A stretch of DNA of 59,646 nt from assembly GCA_007121075.1 (NCBI GenBank), contig SKMK01000020.1:1-59646 (forward strand), read 5' to 3'. Of this stretch, positions 38,024-48,891 are shown piece after piece. Under the pieces are notes generated by a model that was not told the origin of the DNA, ran no database searches, and was given only the letters and a program-made list of their open reading frames with translations. The position numbers and the translations under genes were made by a program. Position 1 is the stretch's first letter. Every line of letters begins with the position of its first letter. This stretch comes from Syntrophomonadaceae bacterium. Lineage in GTDB: Bacteria > Bacillota > Dethiobacteria > DTU022.

Positions 38024-41000
38024 ATGGCTGATTTTGTCCACCTGCACTGCCACAGCGAATACAGCCTGCTTGATGGCGCGGCCAGGATCAATTACCTTGT
38101 CAACCGCGCCGCCGAACTGAACATGCCGGCTGTGGCCATCACTGATCACGGGACCATGTTTGGGGTGGTGGATTTTTACAGGGCAGCTAAAGCTTCCGGC
38201 GTGAAGCCGATCCTGGGCTGCGAAGTCTACGTTGCCCCCCGGTCCCGGTTTCAAAAGGAACCGCGGAAAGATGACCAGCAGTACCACCTGGTCCTGCTGG
38301 CGGAAAACGAAACCGGCTACCGCAACTTGATGGGCCTGGTTTCAGCCGGCTACCTGGAAGGGTTTTATTATAAACCGCGTATTGACCGGGAGATGCTGCA
38401 GCAGTACAGCGAAGGGTTGATCGCCCTCAGCGCTTGCCTGGCCGGTGAAATACCGACCATGATTCTTGAAGGACGCCTGGAGGAGGCCCGCGATTCAGCC
38501 CGCTATTACCGGGATGTTTTCGGCAAAGACAATTTTTTCCTCGAGCTGCACGACCATAATATCCCCGAGCAAAAGAAGGTCAATGAAGTCCTGAAACAGC
38601 TATCCCGGGAAGAAGATCTCCCGCTGGTTGCTTCCAACGATGTCCATTACCTGTCCCGCAAGGATGCCGGTGTGCATGATGTCCTGCTCTGCATTCAGAC
38701 GGGCAAGGCAGTCGATGAAACCGACAGGATGAGCTTTGAAACAGAAGAATTTTATTTTAAAACCGGCAGTGAAATGGCCGAGAAGTTTGCCGATGTCCCG
38801 GAAGCGATTACCAACAGCCTGCGCATTGCCGAACGCTGCAATATAGAAAAAGATTTTTCAAAGCGGCACCTTCCTGAATACAGCGTGCCGGACGGGTCCG
38901 ACGCCAATAGCTATCTGGAAAAAATCTGCTACGAAGGGTTGAAAAACCGCTACGGCAAAATAACCCCGGAAATTGAAGAAAGGCTGCAGTATGAACTGCG
39001 GGTGATCCGTCAGATGGACTACTCGGATTATTTCCTGATCGTATGGGATTTTATCGAGTACGCCAAGAAAGAAAATGTCCTGGTGGGCCCGGGCCGCGGT
39101 TCGGCAGCCGGCAGCCTGGTGGCCTACTGCCTGGGGATTACCAACATCGAACCTCTCCAGCACGGTCTGCTTTTTGAACGTTTTCTTAACCCGGAGCGGA
39201 TTTCAATGCCCGACATCGATATCGATTTTTGCGATGACAAACGCGACCAGATCTTAAACTATGTTTTTGAAAAGTACGGCCATGAAAGGGTGGCCCAGAT
39301 TATTACTTTCGGGACTATGGCCGCCAGGGCGGCTGTGCGCGATGTGGGCCGGGCCCTGGCCATTCCTTATGCCGAAGTGGACAAGATAGCCAAGATGATC
39401 CCCATGGAACCCAAAATGACCATTTCCAGGGCCCTGGAGCAGAGCCGGGAACTGCAGGCCCTGTACCGGGAAGATGAGCAGTACCGCCGCCTCCTGGACA
39501 TATCCATGGCCGTGGAGGGCATGCCCCGCCACGCTTCGACTCATGCCGCAGGAGTGGTGATCGCCAAGGAGCCGCTGGTTAATTACGTTCCCCTTTACAA
39601 GATGGCCGACAGCGCCGTGGTGACCCAGTTCCCGATGGGGACCCTGGAAGACCTGGGCCTCTTGAAAATGGACTTTCTCGGCCTGAAGACCCTGACTATT
39701 ATTGGCGAAACCCTTGCCAACGTGGAAAAACGGCACGGTGAAAGAATCAATATTGAGGATATAAACCTGGAGGATACTACCACTTACGAAATGCTGTCGC
39801 GGGGTGAAACGACAGGCATTTTCCAGCTGGAAAGCACGGGTATGCGCTCCGTGCTGCGGGACCTGATACCCAATAAATTTGAAGATATTATAGCCGTGGT
39901 AGCCCTCTACCGTCCCGGCCCGATGGAGCAAATCCCTACTTTTGTCAACAGTAAACACGGACGGGAAAAGATCAAGTACGCTCACCCGGACCTGGAACCA
40001 ATCTTAAAGGAAACCTACGGGGTGATCGTCTACCAGGAGCAGATCATGGAAATAGCCGCCCGCATCGCCGGTTTTTCCCTGGGTCAGGCTGATCTGCTGC
40101 GGCGGGCGATCGGAAAAAAGAAAAAAGAGATCCTCGACGAACAAAGAGAAATGTTTATCGAAGGCTGCCTGGAAAAAGGATACGACCGCGACCTGGGTAT
40201 AAAAATATACGACCTGATCCTGAAATTTGCCTCTTACGGTTTTAACAAGTCTCACGCCGCCGCTTACGCCATGATTGCTTACCAGACCGCCTATTTGAAG
40301 GCAAATTACCCGGTGGAATTCATGGCTGCCCTGCTGACGGTCTATTATTCCAACAGCGACAAGGTCGCCCTTTACATTGCCGATTGCCGGCGTATGGGGA
40401 TCGAAGTCCTTCCTCCCGATATTAACGAGAGCGAAACCCACTTTACGGTGGTCGGCGAAAATCGGACCCGGTTTGGCCTGGCGGCAGTGAAAAATGTCGG
40501 TTTGGGGGCGATTGATTCGATTATAAAAGCCAGGCGGGAAAAACCTTTTATTTCCCTGCGCGACTTTGCCTCCCGGGTTGACCTGAGGCTCTGCAACCGG
40601 AAAGCCCTGGAAAGCTTGATCAAGTGCGGCGCCTTTGATTCAGTCGGCGGGCATCGGGCCCAGTACCTGGCCGCCCTGGACGATGTTTTGGCCCAGGGCC
40701 AGTCCGTCCAGCGGGAAAGGGAAAATGGCCAGATTTCAATGTTTTCCCTGATGGACTCGAGCGTGCAGGAAGAAATGTTAACCGACAACCTGGTAGAGAT
40801 CGAACCCTTTTCAGACAAAGAGCGCCTTTCCCTGGAAAAGGAGATGCTCGGCCTCTATATTTCAGGCCACCCGCTGGAACCGTACCGGCCGATTTTAGAC
40901 CAGATGAAAGATCTGACCCGCTGCGTTGAACTGACCGAGGCCGGGGACAACCACCATGTCAAGGTAGGCGGCATTATTGTGGCCGTGCGTAGTTTCTACA

Positions 41001-41476
41001 CCAAGAAAAATAAGCAGATGGCCTTTGTCAAACTGGAAGACTTGACCGGCGGCGTGGAACTGGTAATTTTTCCTGACCTGTTTGAAAAGCAGGGTTCCCT
41101 GCTCCAGGAAGACAACCTGGTTCTAGTTGAAGGCAGAACGGATTTAAAGGAAGAAGAAGACGTTAAGATCCTGGCTGAAAAGATAACTCCTTTGAGCCGG
41201 CAGAAGAAATATTTCCGCCTGATCATTGATGAAACGCACGGCCAGGAGCTCTTACAGGACCTAAAACACACCTTGATCGCCGAGAAAGGAGAAGTCCCGG
41301 TGTGCCTTTTTTTTAAAAAAGAGAACAAGATGCTGATGCTAAAAAAAGAATACTGGGTCCGCGATCACCCGCAGTGCCGCAGGCAGCTGGAAAACCTGCT
41401 TGGCCGGTGGGCGGTCAGTGAGCAGTACCAGGATCATATCTCCGAATCGAAGGTTAACGAGGAACAATACAGTTGA
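38024..41476 (+). CDS. dnaE: DNA polymerase III subunit alpha, DnaE type
   Basis: 1150 aa, typical of DnaE1/DnaE3. The N-terminal PHP domain begins FVHLHCHSEYSLLDGAARI. The catalytic palm has the paired aspartates in MPDIDIDFCDDKRDQ, preceded by GPGRGSAAGSLVAYCLGI. Later come the tudor/HhH part and an OB domain (about residues 985-1060, VKVGGIIVAVRSFYTKKNKQ). GGAGGG precedes the ATG. PolC is not seen at its usual place before rimP in this window, so dnaE may be the main or a second replicative polymerase. Confidence 0.97.
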   Translation: MADFVHLHCHSEYSLLDGAARINYLVNRAAELNMPAVAITDHGTMFGVVDFYRAAKASGVKPILGCEVYVAPRSRFQKEPRKDDQQYHLVLLAENETGYRNLMGLVSAGYLEGFYYKPRIDREMLQQYSEGLIALSACLAGEIPTMILEGRLEEARDSARYYRDVFGKDNFFLELHDHNIPEQKKVNEVLKQLSREEDLPLVASNDVHYLSRKDAGVHDVLLCIQTGKAVDETDRMSFETEEFYFKTGSEMAEKFADVPEAITNSLRIAERCNIEKDFSKRHLPEYSVPDGSDANSYLEKICYEGLKNRYGKITPEIEERLQYELRVIRQMDYSDYFLIVWDFIEYAKKENVLVGPGRGSAAGSLVAYCLGITNIEPLQHGLLFERFLNPERISMPDIDIDFCDDKRDQILNYVFEKYGHERVAQIITFGTMAARAAVRDVGRALAIPYAEVDKIAKMIPMEPKMTISRALEQSRELQALYREDEQYRRLLDISMAVEGMPRHASTHAAGVVIAKEPLVNYVPLYKMADSAVVTQFPMGTLEDLGLLKMDFLGLKTLTIIGETLANVEKRHGERINIEDINLEDTTTYEMLSRGETTGIFQLESTGMRSVLRDLIPNKFEDIIAVVALYRPGPMEQIPTFVNSKHGREKIKYAHPDLEPILKETYGVIVYQEQIMEIAARIAGFSLGQADLLRRAIGKKKKEILDEQREMFIEGCLEKGYDRDLGIKIYDLILKFASYGFNKSHAAAYAMIAYQTAYLKANYPVEFMAALLTVYYSNSDKVALYIADCRRMGIEVLPPDINESETHFTVVGENRTRFGLAAVKNVGLGAIDSIIKARREKPFISLRDFASRVDLRLCNRKALESLIKCGAFDSVGGHRAQYLAALDDVLAQGQSVQRERENGQISMFSLMDSSVQEEMLTDNLVEIEPFSDKERLSLEKEMLGLYISGHPLEPYRPILDQMKDLTRCVELTEAGDNHHVKVGGIIVAVRSFYTKKNKQMAFVKLEDLTGGVELVIFPDLFEKQGSLLQEDNLVLVEGRTDLKEEEDVKILAEKITPLSRQKKYFRLIIDETHGQELLQDLKHTLIAEKGEVPVCLFFKKENKMLMLKKEYWVRDHPQCRRQLENLLGRWAVSEQYQDHISESKVNEEQYS

Positions 41477-41534
41477 GCAGGCCGGAGGTATTGATGGGCC
41501 GGCCGTATAGATGAACAAGCAGGAGGCGCTGGCA

Positions 41535-43283
41535 ATGCGGCGAACTAAAATTGTTTGCACGATAGGACCAAGTATAGATCAGGCAGCTCAGATCGAAAGG
41601 ATCATCGATGCCGGCATGGACGTGGCCCGGCTTAACCTTTCGCATGGCAGCAGCGAAGATCATTACCGCCGCCTGGATTTGATCCGGCAGCAGGCGGAGC
41701 AGAAAAAACGAACCGCCGGTTTTATGATCGATACCCGGGGCCCGGAAGTGCGGACCGGGGATTTGAAGGAGGACATGGTTTTCCTCGAAGAGGGTGGGGA
41801 ATTCGTCCTGACCACCGAGCAGGTGGAAGGAGACAGCAGCCGGGTATCCGTAACCTACCCGGATCTGCACCGGGACCTGAAGGCGGGTTGCAGGGTGCTG
41901 ATCGATGACGGTCTGATCGTCCTGGAGGTGCTTGAAGTTTCAGGACGCAATATCAGGTGCCGGGTGGTCCACGGCGGCGAGCTGCGCAGCTACAAGGGCT
42001 TGAATACCCCGGGGACGCGAATTAACCTGCCGGCCCTTGGGGATAAAGACCGGAAAGATATCGAGATGGCCCTCGAAAACGAAGTCGACTTTTTGGCCGC
42101 TTCTTTTACCCGCAGCGCCGAAGATGTCCTGGAAATCCGCAGGTTAATTGAGAAAAAGGGCGGCCGGATTATGATCCTGGCCAAGATCGAAAGTGAGGAA
42201 GGAGTCGAAAACTTTGATTCGATCCTGGAGGTGGCCGACGGGATCATGGTGGCCAGGGGAGACCTGGGGGTGGAAATACCGCCGGAAAAAGTCCCTCTCC
42301 TTCAGAAAGAGCTTATTCGGAAGTGCAACCGACTGGGCAAACCGGTTATAACGGCGACCCAGATGCTGGACAGCATGATCCGCAATCCCTATCCAACCAG
42401 GGCCGAGGCCAGCGATGTGGCCAATGCCATCATCGACGGCACCGATGCGGTAATGCTGTCGGGCGAAACGGCGGTGGGCCACTTCCCAGTGGAAGCGGTG
42501 GAAACTATGGATCGGATTGCCAGGCATACCGAGCAGGGTCTGGACTACCGGAAAATCCTGGATGAGCTAAGCATGACCGTTAAAAAAACAGTAACCGACG
42601 CAATCAGCTATTCAACCTGTAATATCGCCCAGGAGCTGGGAGCCGATGCCATTATTACTTCAACCCAATCCGGGCACACTGCCCGCATGGTCTCGAAGTA
42701 CAGGCCCCGTGCTCCCATCGTGGCCGTTTCATCGCTCAGGAGAATTGCTTCACAACTGACGCTAACCCGCGGAGTCTATTCGATCATCTGCCCGCCGGTT
42801 ACTTCGACCGATGACATGTTCAACAATGCCATCCGCACTTCCCTGGATGAGGGGCTGATTCAAAACGGCAACCTGGTAGTTATTACAGCCGGTGTTCCGG
42901 TGGGGGTTTCCGGGACGACAAACCTGCTCAGGGTTGAAACAGTGGGGGAAATTATTGTGAGGGGAACCGGAGTGGGTAAAAAAGCGGCAAGCGGAACTGC
43001 ATATGTAGCCGCCTCTGTAAATGAACTCGATCAATTCAAAGAAGGCGAGATCCTGGTGACCAGGACGACCGACAGCAACTTCCTGCCGGCCATCGAAAAG
43101 GCAGCCGCCCTGGTTACCGAAGAGGGGGGGCTTACCTCGCACGGGGCGATTGTGGCCATTAACTACAGTAAACCGGCCGTGGTCGGTGTTGATAGAGCCG
43201 TGGAACTGATTAAAACCGGGGATACGATTACGGTGGACGCGATCAGGGGTTTGATATACCGCGGCGAAGCCCATGTCCTTTAG
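41535..43283 (+). CDS. pyk: Pyruvate kinase with C-terminal PEP-utiliser domain
   Basis: 582 aa. It makes pyruvate and ATP from PEP and ADP. It begins MRRTKIVCTIGPS; AGGAGG (41521-41526) fixes ATG 41535 over ATG 41511. Catalytic-site segments: LNLSHG, the Lys in ILAKIESEEGVENFD, MVARGDLGVEIP and ITATQMLDSMI. An extra domain of about 100 residues at the end contains GGLTSHGAIVAI, the phospho-His-like motif of PEP-utilising enzymes, as in Bacillus pyruvate kinase. It follows dnaE by 58 bases. Confidence 0.97.
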   Translation: MRRTKIVCTIGPSIDQAAQIERIIDAGMDVARLNLSHGSSEDHYRRLDLIRQQAEQKKRTAGFMIDTRGPEVRTGDLKEDMVFLEEGGEFVLTTEQVEGDSSRVSVTYPDLHRDLKAGCRVLIDDGLIVLEVLEVSGRNIRCRVVHGGELRSYKGLNTPGTRINLPALGDKDRKDIEMALENEVDFLAASFTRSAEDVLEIRRLIEKKGGRIMILAKIESEEGVENFDSILEVADGIMVARGDLGVEIPPEKVPLLQKELIRKCNRLGKPVITATQMLDSMIRNPYPTRAEASDVANAIIDGTDAVMLSGETAVGHFPVEAVETMDRIARHTEQGLDYRKILDELSMTVKKTVTDAISYSTCNIAQELGADAIITSTQSGHTARMVSKYRPRAPIVAVSSLRRIASQLTLTRGVYSIICPPVTSTDDMFNNAIRTSLDEGLIQNGNLVVITAGVPVGVSGTTNLLRVETVGEIIVRGTGVGKKAASGTAYVAASVNELDQFKEGEILVTRTTDSNFLPAIEKAAALVTEEGGLTSHGAIVAINYSKPAVVGVDRAVELIKTGDTITVDAIRGLIYRGEAHVL

Positions 43284-43313
43284 AAAACCGGCCGGAAATG
43301 GAGGATGAACCTG

Positions 43314-43733
43314 TTGAAAAAAGACAAAACAACCGTCCGGGTCAGGTACAAGGATACCGACCAGATGGGCGTGGCCTATTACGCCAACTACCTGGTCTGG
43401 TTTGAAGTTGGGCGTACCGAGATGATGCGAAGCCTGGAGCTCCCCTACCGGGAGTTTGAGAAAAGCAACATCTTTTTGCCCGTCCTCAAGGCTTTTTGCG
43501 AGTACAAGCAGCCGGCCAGGTACGACGACCAGCTGACCATAGTCACCCGCCTGGAAAGCCTCCATAATGTGCGGCTGGTTTTTAATTATGAAATAAGGCG
43601 GGAAGATGAATTGCTGGCTTCCGGTTATACGGAGCATGCTTTTGTCAATGACAGCGGGCGGCCGGTAGTCCTGAAAAAATTCAGCCCCTTTTTATGGAAC
43701 CGGCTTTGTCAGGCCCTGGATAAACAAGACTAG
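43314..43733 (+). CDS. Acyl-CoA thioesterase, YbgC/4-hydroxybenzoyl-CoA thioesterase family
   Basis: About 139 aa, single hotdog fold. The motif RYKDTDQMGVAYYANYLVWF carries the catalytic Asp and helix start of the family, followed by VGRTEMMR. It hydrolyses an acyl-CoA thioester; the substrate is not evident. GGAGG (43300-43304) touches the ATG at 43305, so TTG 43314, nine bases away, is the better start. It may act on acyl-CoAs made by the fermentation genes in this window, but that is inference. Confidence 0.88.
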   Translation: MKKDKTTVRVRYKDTDQMGVAYYANYLVWFEVGRTEMMRSLELPYREFEKSNIFLPVLKAFCEYKQPARYDDQLTIVTRLESLHNVRLVFNYEIRREDELLASGYTEHAFVNDSGRPVVLKKFSPFLWNRLCQALDKQD

Positions 43734-43758
43734 TAACCAGATAAGCGGAGGTTTTATT

Positions 43759-44820
43759 ATGACTTTAAACGATGAAATAATCGGCATCATTTATCATCCT
43801 GATTATCTGCTTCATACCCAGGACCGCCATCCGGAACGAAAAGAAAGATTGGAGCACATTAATGCGGCCTTAAAAAAAAATATCCCTCAGGACAGGGTGC
43901 AGCGGATGGAGCCCGAACCGGCGGAAGTCGACGACATCGCCATGGTCCACGACCGCGCTTATATCCAGTCCATTGAAGAAGCCTGTCGTTCAGGCCGGGG
44001 TTTCCTGGACCTCGATACTTATATCGTACCCGAATCATACCGGGTGGCCCTGCTCTCGGCAGGAGGGGTCCTGACCGGGCTGCGGTCGGTCATGGACCAT
44101 GAAGAGAGCTCGTTAAAGAAATCGTTTGCTTTTAACCGTCCTCCCGGCCACCATGCCGAACGGGCACGGGCAATGGGCTTTTGCCTCTTTAACAATACTG
44201 CTGTTGCCGCCGAGGCGGCCAGGCGCGATTACGGCCTGGAGAGAATTGCCATCGTTGACTGGGACGTCCACCACGGCAACGGGACTCAGCACACATTTGA
44301 GGATGATCCCGGGGTGCTCTTTATATCCACCCACCAGAGCCCCGCTTACCCGGGCACGGGCCGGGTGGAAGAAACCGGCCGGGGCCGGGGAGAAGGGTTT
44401 ATTGTTAATATCCCCCTTCCGGCGGGAGCGGGGGACAGCGAATACAAGCTGGCCTTTGAGGCCGTTGTGGTTCCCATCCTGGACCAGTACAAACCGGAGC
44501 TGCTGATCATTTCCGCCGGACAGGACGCCTACCACCGCGATCCGCTGGCGGGGATGTCCCTGAGCGAAGGGGGTTACTATTACATGGCCGAACAGCTGGC
44601 CGGCGCCGCTGAAAGGTGGACGAAGGGCAGGATGCTGCTCTGCTTGGAAGGCGGATACCACCTGCAGGGACAGGCCGGGGTGATCGTCCAGGTCCTGAAC
44701 GCCATTGGAGGCTGGGGCTTGCCGAAGGCTGAACAGATCAGGGAGAGGGAGCCTGCCGGGCATATCCAGAGGAAGCTGGAACAGGTAATTGAAACCCAGA
44801 AGGCTTACTGGGATCTTTAG
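43759..44820 (+). CDS. Histone deacetylase-like (AcuC/HdaH family) deacetylase
   Basis: 353 aa zinc amidohydrolase of the arginase-deacetylase fold. Motifs: RPPGHHAERARAMGFCLFNN with the charge-relay His pair, VDWDVHHGNGTQ with two zinc ligands, and SAGQDAYHRDPLAGM with the third. Substrates in bacteria include acetyl-polyamines, acetoin-related targets and acetyl-lysine on acetyl-CoA synthetase; none can be chosen here. GCGGAGG precedes the ATG. Preceded closely by the thioesterase gene. Confidence 0.92.
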   Translation: MTLNDEIIGIIYHPDYLLHTQDRHPERKERLEHINAALKKNIPQDRVQRMEPEPAEVDDIAMVHDRAYIQSIEEACRSGRGFLDLDTYIVPESYRVALLSAGGVLTGLRSVMDHEESSLKKSFAFNRPPGHHAERARAMGFCLFNNTAVAAEAARRDYGLERIAIVDWDVHHGNGTQHTFEDDPGVLFISTHQSPAYPGTGRVEETGRGRGEGFIVNIPLPAGAGDSEYKLAFEAVVVPILDQYKPELLIISAGQDAYHRDPLAGMSLSEGGYYYMAEQLAGAAERWTKGRMLLCLEGGYHLQGQAGVIVQVLNAIGGWGLPKAEQIREREPAGHIQRKLEQVIETQKAYWDL

Positions 44821-44852
44821 TTTGCCCGGGATTCTACGGTGAAGTTTCCCAA

Positions 44853-44894
44853 CCGGCGCTTGAAAGGGTGGAGATCCGGATCAAGAAGCGCCGG
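44853..44894. other. Hairpin between convergent genes
   Basis: CCGGCGCTT (44853-44861) and AAGCGCCGG (44886-44894) form a perfect 9-bp GC-rich stem. The perfect palindrome GATCCGGATC (44873-44882) lies in the loop. It separates the convergent deacetylase (+) and DUF1015 (-) genes, a place where a shared transcription end is expected, but there is no T-run on either side. Confidence 0.4.
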
Positions 44895-44932
44895 CTCAGT
44901 GCGCCGCCATAACCTATAGATAACAATTGATT

Positions 44933-46210
44933 TTACAGGGCCGGCAAATCAACCCGGCCCAGTTCCAGGTGGTAAATGATCAACCCTCCGGGCAGTTTGG
45001 GATAGAAATAGGTTGACTTCTGGGGCATGAGCAGCCCCCGGCGGGCCCGCTCCAGGATCCCGCCTACCGGCATGGACCCGATCAGAAAGGCTGCTTCCAC
45101 CTTTCCGTCCCGGGCCAAGTCAATAGCTTCTAAACAATCATGAGTATAACCGAGCTGCCGGCTGCTGTAACTTGTTAAGGTCTGGTTCAGCAGGCGTTCA
45201 TGAAGGATCGTTACCGGCAGGTCCGTGTCCCCGGAGGTCCTGGTAGGCACCAGGAACCCTGTCCTGGTGGGCGTAATATAGCCCAGGGCGAAGCTTTCCC
45301 GGGCCAGGCGATCCAGCTCTGCCAGGAAAGCTCCCCGATCCAGTTCCCCGGGTTGCCCCCGGTCCAGGAACTGGAATTCCTGCTTGATGAGCCTTTCGAT
45401 TTGATCGTGCTGTGATTTCCCCAGGTTATACACCAGGCGGTGGGCCGGCAGCATCAGCAGTCCGGGATCATCGGTGCCGATCAGGGCGGATAATACGTAG
45501 CCAGCCCCGGGCAGGCGGTTAAGGTTGGTTTTGCGGCCATAATGAAAGGCCGTCTCGTAGCGGTGATGCCCGTCGGCAATGAGCACGGGCCGTTCAGCCA
45601 GGTAGGCTGTTATGCCGGCGGTCAATTCCGGATCGCTGACTGCCCAGAGCCGGTGATTTTGTCCCGAGTTATCAGAAGCTTCGAAGGCGGGCGGCCTGGA
45701 GCGGATCATTTCCCGGTATGTTTCCAGGCGCCGTTCGGGATCGGGGAAAAGGACAAAAATCGGGCTGAAATTGGCCCGGGTATGTTTAAGCAACTGGTAG
45801 CGATCTTCTTTCGGCCCGGCCATGGTCAGTTCGTGGGGTAAAACCAGGCCCGCTGAATATGGTTCTAATTTTAGAGCAGCAAAAAAACCGAACCTGGTCA
45901 AAGTCTGTCCCTGCCACTGGAAAGATTGTTCGTGAAAATAATAGTTCCGGGTTTGGTCCGGCTGGAGGAGGCCCTGATCAAGCCACTGCTGCAGGGTTGC
46001 TCCCGCCCTGGTGTAGCGGTTTTCGGTGGCGCTATCCTCCGGGTAAGTTTTTCCGTATTCGAGGCGAATGATATTACAGGGATTTTTCCGGTACAGCTCC
46101 TCCTGCTGTTCAGGCCCGAGAACATCGTAAGGCGGGGTGATGATCGTTCCGGGGTCATTGATCAGCCTGCGGTTGTAGCTTATGCCCCTGAACGGTTTGA
46201 TAACGGCCAA
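44933..46210 (-). CDS. DUF1015 family protein
   Basis: 425 aa. It begins VIKPFRGISYN, then PPYDVLGPEQQEEL and NIIRLEYGK, the conserved N-terminus of DUF1015. Further marks are GFFAALKLEPY, the central LIADGHHRYETAFHYG, and the closing PQKSTYFYPKLPGGLIIYHL. The family is widespread in anaerobes; I do not assign a reaction. It is soluble, with no signal peptide or membrane segment. It is transcribed alone and divergently from the ribosomal protein S2 gene. Confidence 0.9.
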   Translation of the reverse strand: MAVIKPFRGISYNRRLINDPGTIITPPYDVLGPEQQEELYRKNPCNIIRLEYGKTYPEDSATENRYTRAGATLQQWLDQGLLQPDQTRNYYFHEQSFQWQGQTLTRFGFFAALKLEPYSAGLVLPHELTMAGPKEDRYQLLKHTRANFSPIFVLFPDPERRLETYREMIRSRPPAFEASDNSGQNHRLWAVSDPELTAGITAYLAERPVLIADGHHRYETAFHYGRKTNLNRLPGAGYVLSALIGTDDPGLLMLPAHRLVYNLGKSQHDQIERLIKQEFQFLDRGQPGELDRGAFLAELDRLARESFALGYITPTRTGFLVPTRTSGDTDLPVTILHERLLNQTLTSYSSRQLGYTHDCLEAIDLARDGKVEAAFLIGSMPVGGILERARRGLLMPQKSTYFYPKLPGGLIIYHLELGRVDLPAL

Positions 46211-46324
46211 TAGCTTGCCTCCCGGGTTAATGCCTTATAATGACTGTGCCGGGCTTTTAACCCCGGCAGACACCACGATTCTATAACAAGCTGCGGCCCT
46301 TTGCAACAGAAGCGGATTTTTGCA

Positions 46325-46353
46325 TTGCCATGACAGGGGAACTGTGCTATACT
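46325..46353 (+). promoter_or_regulatory. Strong sigma-A promoter of the rpsB-tsf operon
   Basis: TTGCCA (46325-46330), exactly 17 bp, TATACT (46348-46353), with a TGN extension before the -10. Both boxes match 5 of 6. The start is near 46360, leaving a leader of about 105 bases before rpsB. I see no clear intrinsic terminator in that leader. Confidence 0.75.
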
Positions 46354-46464
46354 ACCTCTGGTAATTTTAAATACTCACGTTCGCCGAGGCCGGATCCGGT
46401 TGGCTTCATGCTTGGATTACGGTTATGACGCGGGCGGCGGTAAAAACAAAAGGAGGAACTTATT

Positions 46465-47394
46465 GTGGCGAAAGTAAGTATGAAACAGTTATTGGAAGCG
46501 GGGGTCCATTTCGGGCACCAGACCCGCCGGTGGAACCCGAAGATGAAGAATTATATCTTCACCGAACGAAACGGAATCTACATTATTGATCTTCAAAAAA
46601 CTGTCAGGCTTTTGGATACGACCTACAACTTTGTGCGCGACCTGGTTGCCGACGGAGGAAGCATCGTATTTGTCGGCACCAAGAAACAGGCCCAGGAATC
46701 GATCCGCTTCGAGGCGGAAAGATGCGGAGCCCATTACGTTAATCACCGCTGGCTGGGCGGGATGTTAACCAACTTTAACACGATCAGCAAAAGGATTAAT
46801 CGTATGCTCAGGCTTGAAGAAATGGAAACGGACGGTACTTTCGAACGGCTGACCAAAAAAGAAGTATTAACCCTGCAGAATGAAAAAGAAAGGCTCCACA
46901 AGTTTTTAAGCGGCATTCGCAATATGAGGCAGCTTCCCGATGCCATTTATGTTGCTGATCCGCGGAAAGAGAAAATTGCCGTAGCTGAAGCCCGGAAACT
47001 TGATATACCGGTTATAGCTATTGTAGATACGAACTGCGATCCCGATGAAATTGATTACATCATTCCCGGTAACGACGATGCCATCCGGGCGGTCAAGCTG
47101 ATTACCTCGGTAATGGCCGATGCCGTACTGGAAGGCAAGCAGATCAGCGAACAGCCAGAAGCGGAAGATCAAGAGGAACCGGACGAACAGGAAGAAATAA
47201 CGGCTGCTGATGTTTCAGATCAATCAGCCGAAGGTCCTGAGCCGGAATCGGGCAGTGAAGCTGTGGAAGTATCGGTGGATGATGAAGACATTTCAGCCAT
47301 TCCTGTTGCCCGGATAGTTGAAGAACCCGCACAGGAAGAAACAACCGACGAAAATGCTGAAACAGGGGAACCCGGCGAAAAAGAAGATAAGTAA
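46465..47394 (+). CDS. rpsB: 30S ribosomal protein S2 with acidic C-terminal extension
   Basis: 309 aa, while S2 usually has 230-260. Normal S2 fills about residues 1-228: [22 protein letters not shown] at the start (shown in part), [20 protein letters not shown] and [19 protein letters not shown]. The last 80 residues are almost only Glu, Asp, Ser, Pro and small residues, without a recognisable domain. GTG start after AGGAGG. First gene of the translation superoperon. Similar acidic tails occur on S2 of some Clostridia-like lineages. Confidence 0.97.
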   Translation: MAKVSMKQLLEAGVHFGHQTRRWNPKMKNYIFTERNGIYIIDLQKTVRLLDTTYNFVRDLVADGGSIVFVGTKKQAQESIRFEAERCGAHYVNHRWLGGMLTNFNTISKRINRMLRLEEMETDGTFERLTKKEVLTLQNEKERLHKFLSGIRNMRQLPDAIYVADPRKEKIAVAEARKLDIPVIAIVDTNCDPDEIDYIIPGNDDAIRAVKLITSVMADAVLEGKQISEQPEAEDQEEPDEQEEITAADVSDQSAEGPEPESGSEAVEVSVDDEDISAIPVARIVEEPAQEETTDENAETGEPGEKEDK

Positions 47395-47416
47395 TTATAT
47401 AGAGGAGTGTGACTTG

Positions 47417-48046
47417 ATGCATATAGATGCCCAGGTAGTCAAAGCTTTGCGTGAAAAAACCGGCGCCGGAATGATGGACTGCAAAAAAGCTTTGCAAGAA
47501 GCCGGTGGAGACGAAGAAAAAGCAGTAAATGCCCTGAGAGAAAAAGGTCTGGCCAAGGCTGCCAAGCGAGCAGGCAGGGCTGCTAACCAGGGGATTGTTG
47601 ACTCATACATTCATTTAGGCGGCAAGATTGGGGTCCTGGTGGAAGTAAACTGTGAAACCGATTTTGTGGCCCGCAACGATGATTTCCGCGAGTTTACCCG
47701 GAACATCTGTCTCCAGGTGGCGGCAACAAACCCGTCTTACCTGAGCAGGGAAGACGTTCCTGAAAGCGTACTGGAGAGTGAACGCCAGGTCATCAAGGCT
47801 CAGGCTTTGCATGAAGGCAAACCCGAAAAAGTGATCGATAAAATTGTCGATGGCCGAATTGACAAGTATTACAAGGAAAACTGTTTGCTGGAACAGGCCT
47901 ATGTCAAGAATGAAGATATTACGATCAATGAGCTCTTAACTGATCTAATAGCCAGGATCGGTGAAAATATAGTGATCAGACGTTTCAGCCGCTTCGAAGT
48001 CGGAGAGGGGCTGGAGACAGACAGCGCGGGCGGCTGCGGAAATTAA
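47417..48046 (+). CDS. tsf: Elongation factor Ts
   Basis: 209 aa, the short form of EF-Ts, which recharges EF-Tu with GTP. It begins [20 protein letters not shown] and has the EF-Tu-contacting [15 protein letters not shown] 47417 follows AGAGGAGTG; the longer frame that runs back into rpsB is not used. A clear intrinsic terminator follows. Confidence 0.97.
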   Translation: MHIDAQVVKALREKTGAGMMDCKKALQEAGGDEEKAVNALREKGLAKAAKRAGRAANQGIVDSYIHLGGKIGVLVEVNCETDFVARNDDFREFTRNICLQVAATNPSYLSREDVPESVLESERQVIKAQALHEGKPEKVIDKIVDGRIDKYYKENCLLEQAYVKNEDITINELLTDLIARIGENIVIRRFSRFEVGEGLETDSAGGCGN

Positions 48047-48052
48047 ACAGGG

Positions 48053-48083
48053 AAAAAGAACACTGTAAAGTGTTCTTTTTTTT
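48053..48083 (+). terminator. Intrinsic terminator after tsf
   Basis: AAAGAACACT, a four-base loop (GTAA) and AGTGTTCTTTTTTTT make a strong hairpin with a T-run. It ends, or partly attenuates, the rpsB-tsf transcript before pyrH. Confidence 0.93.
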
Positions 48084-48150
48084 ACGCATTGTCTGTTACA
48101 AAAAAAATGTGGAGGTTGAAGGGTTACATGCTGATTTGTCGAATCTTTAA

Positions 48151-48888
<738 letters not shown>

Positions 48889-48891
48889 TTG

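Noticed and set aside
47318-47416. Long N-terminal extension of EF-Ts into rpsB
   Set aside because: Lys-rich sequence without homology; ATG 47417 has its own ribosome-binding site and the standard EF-Ts N-terminus.
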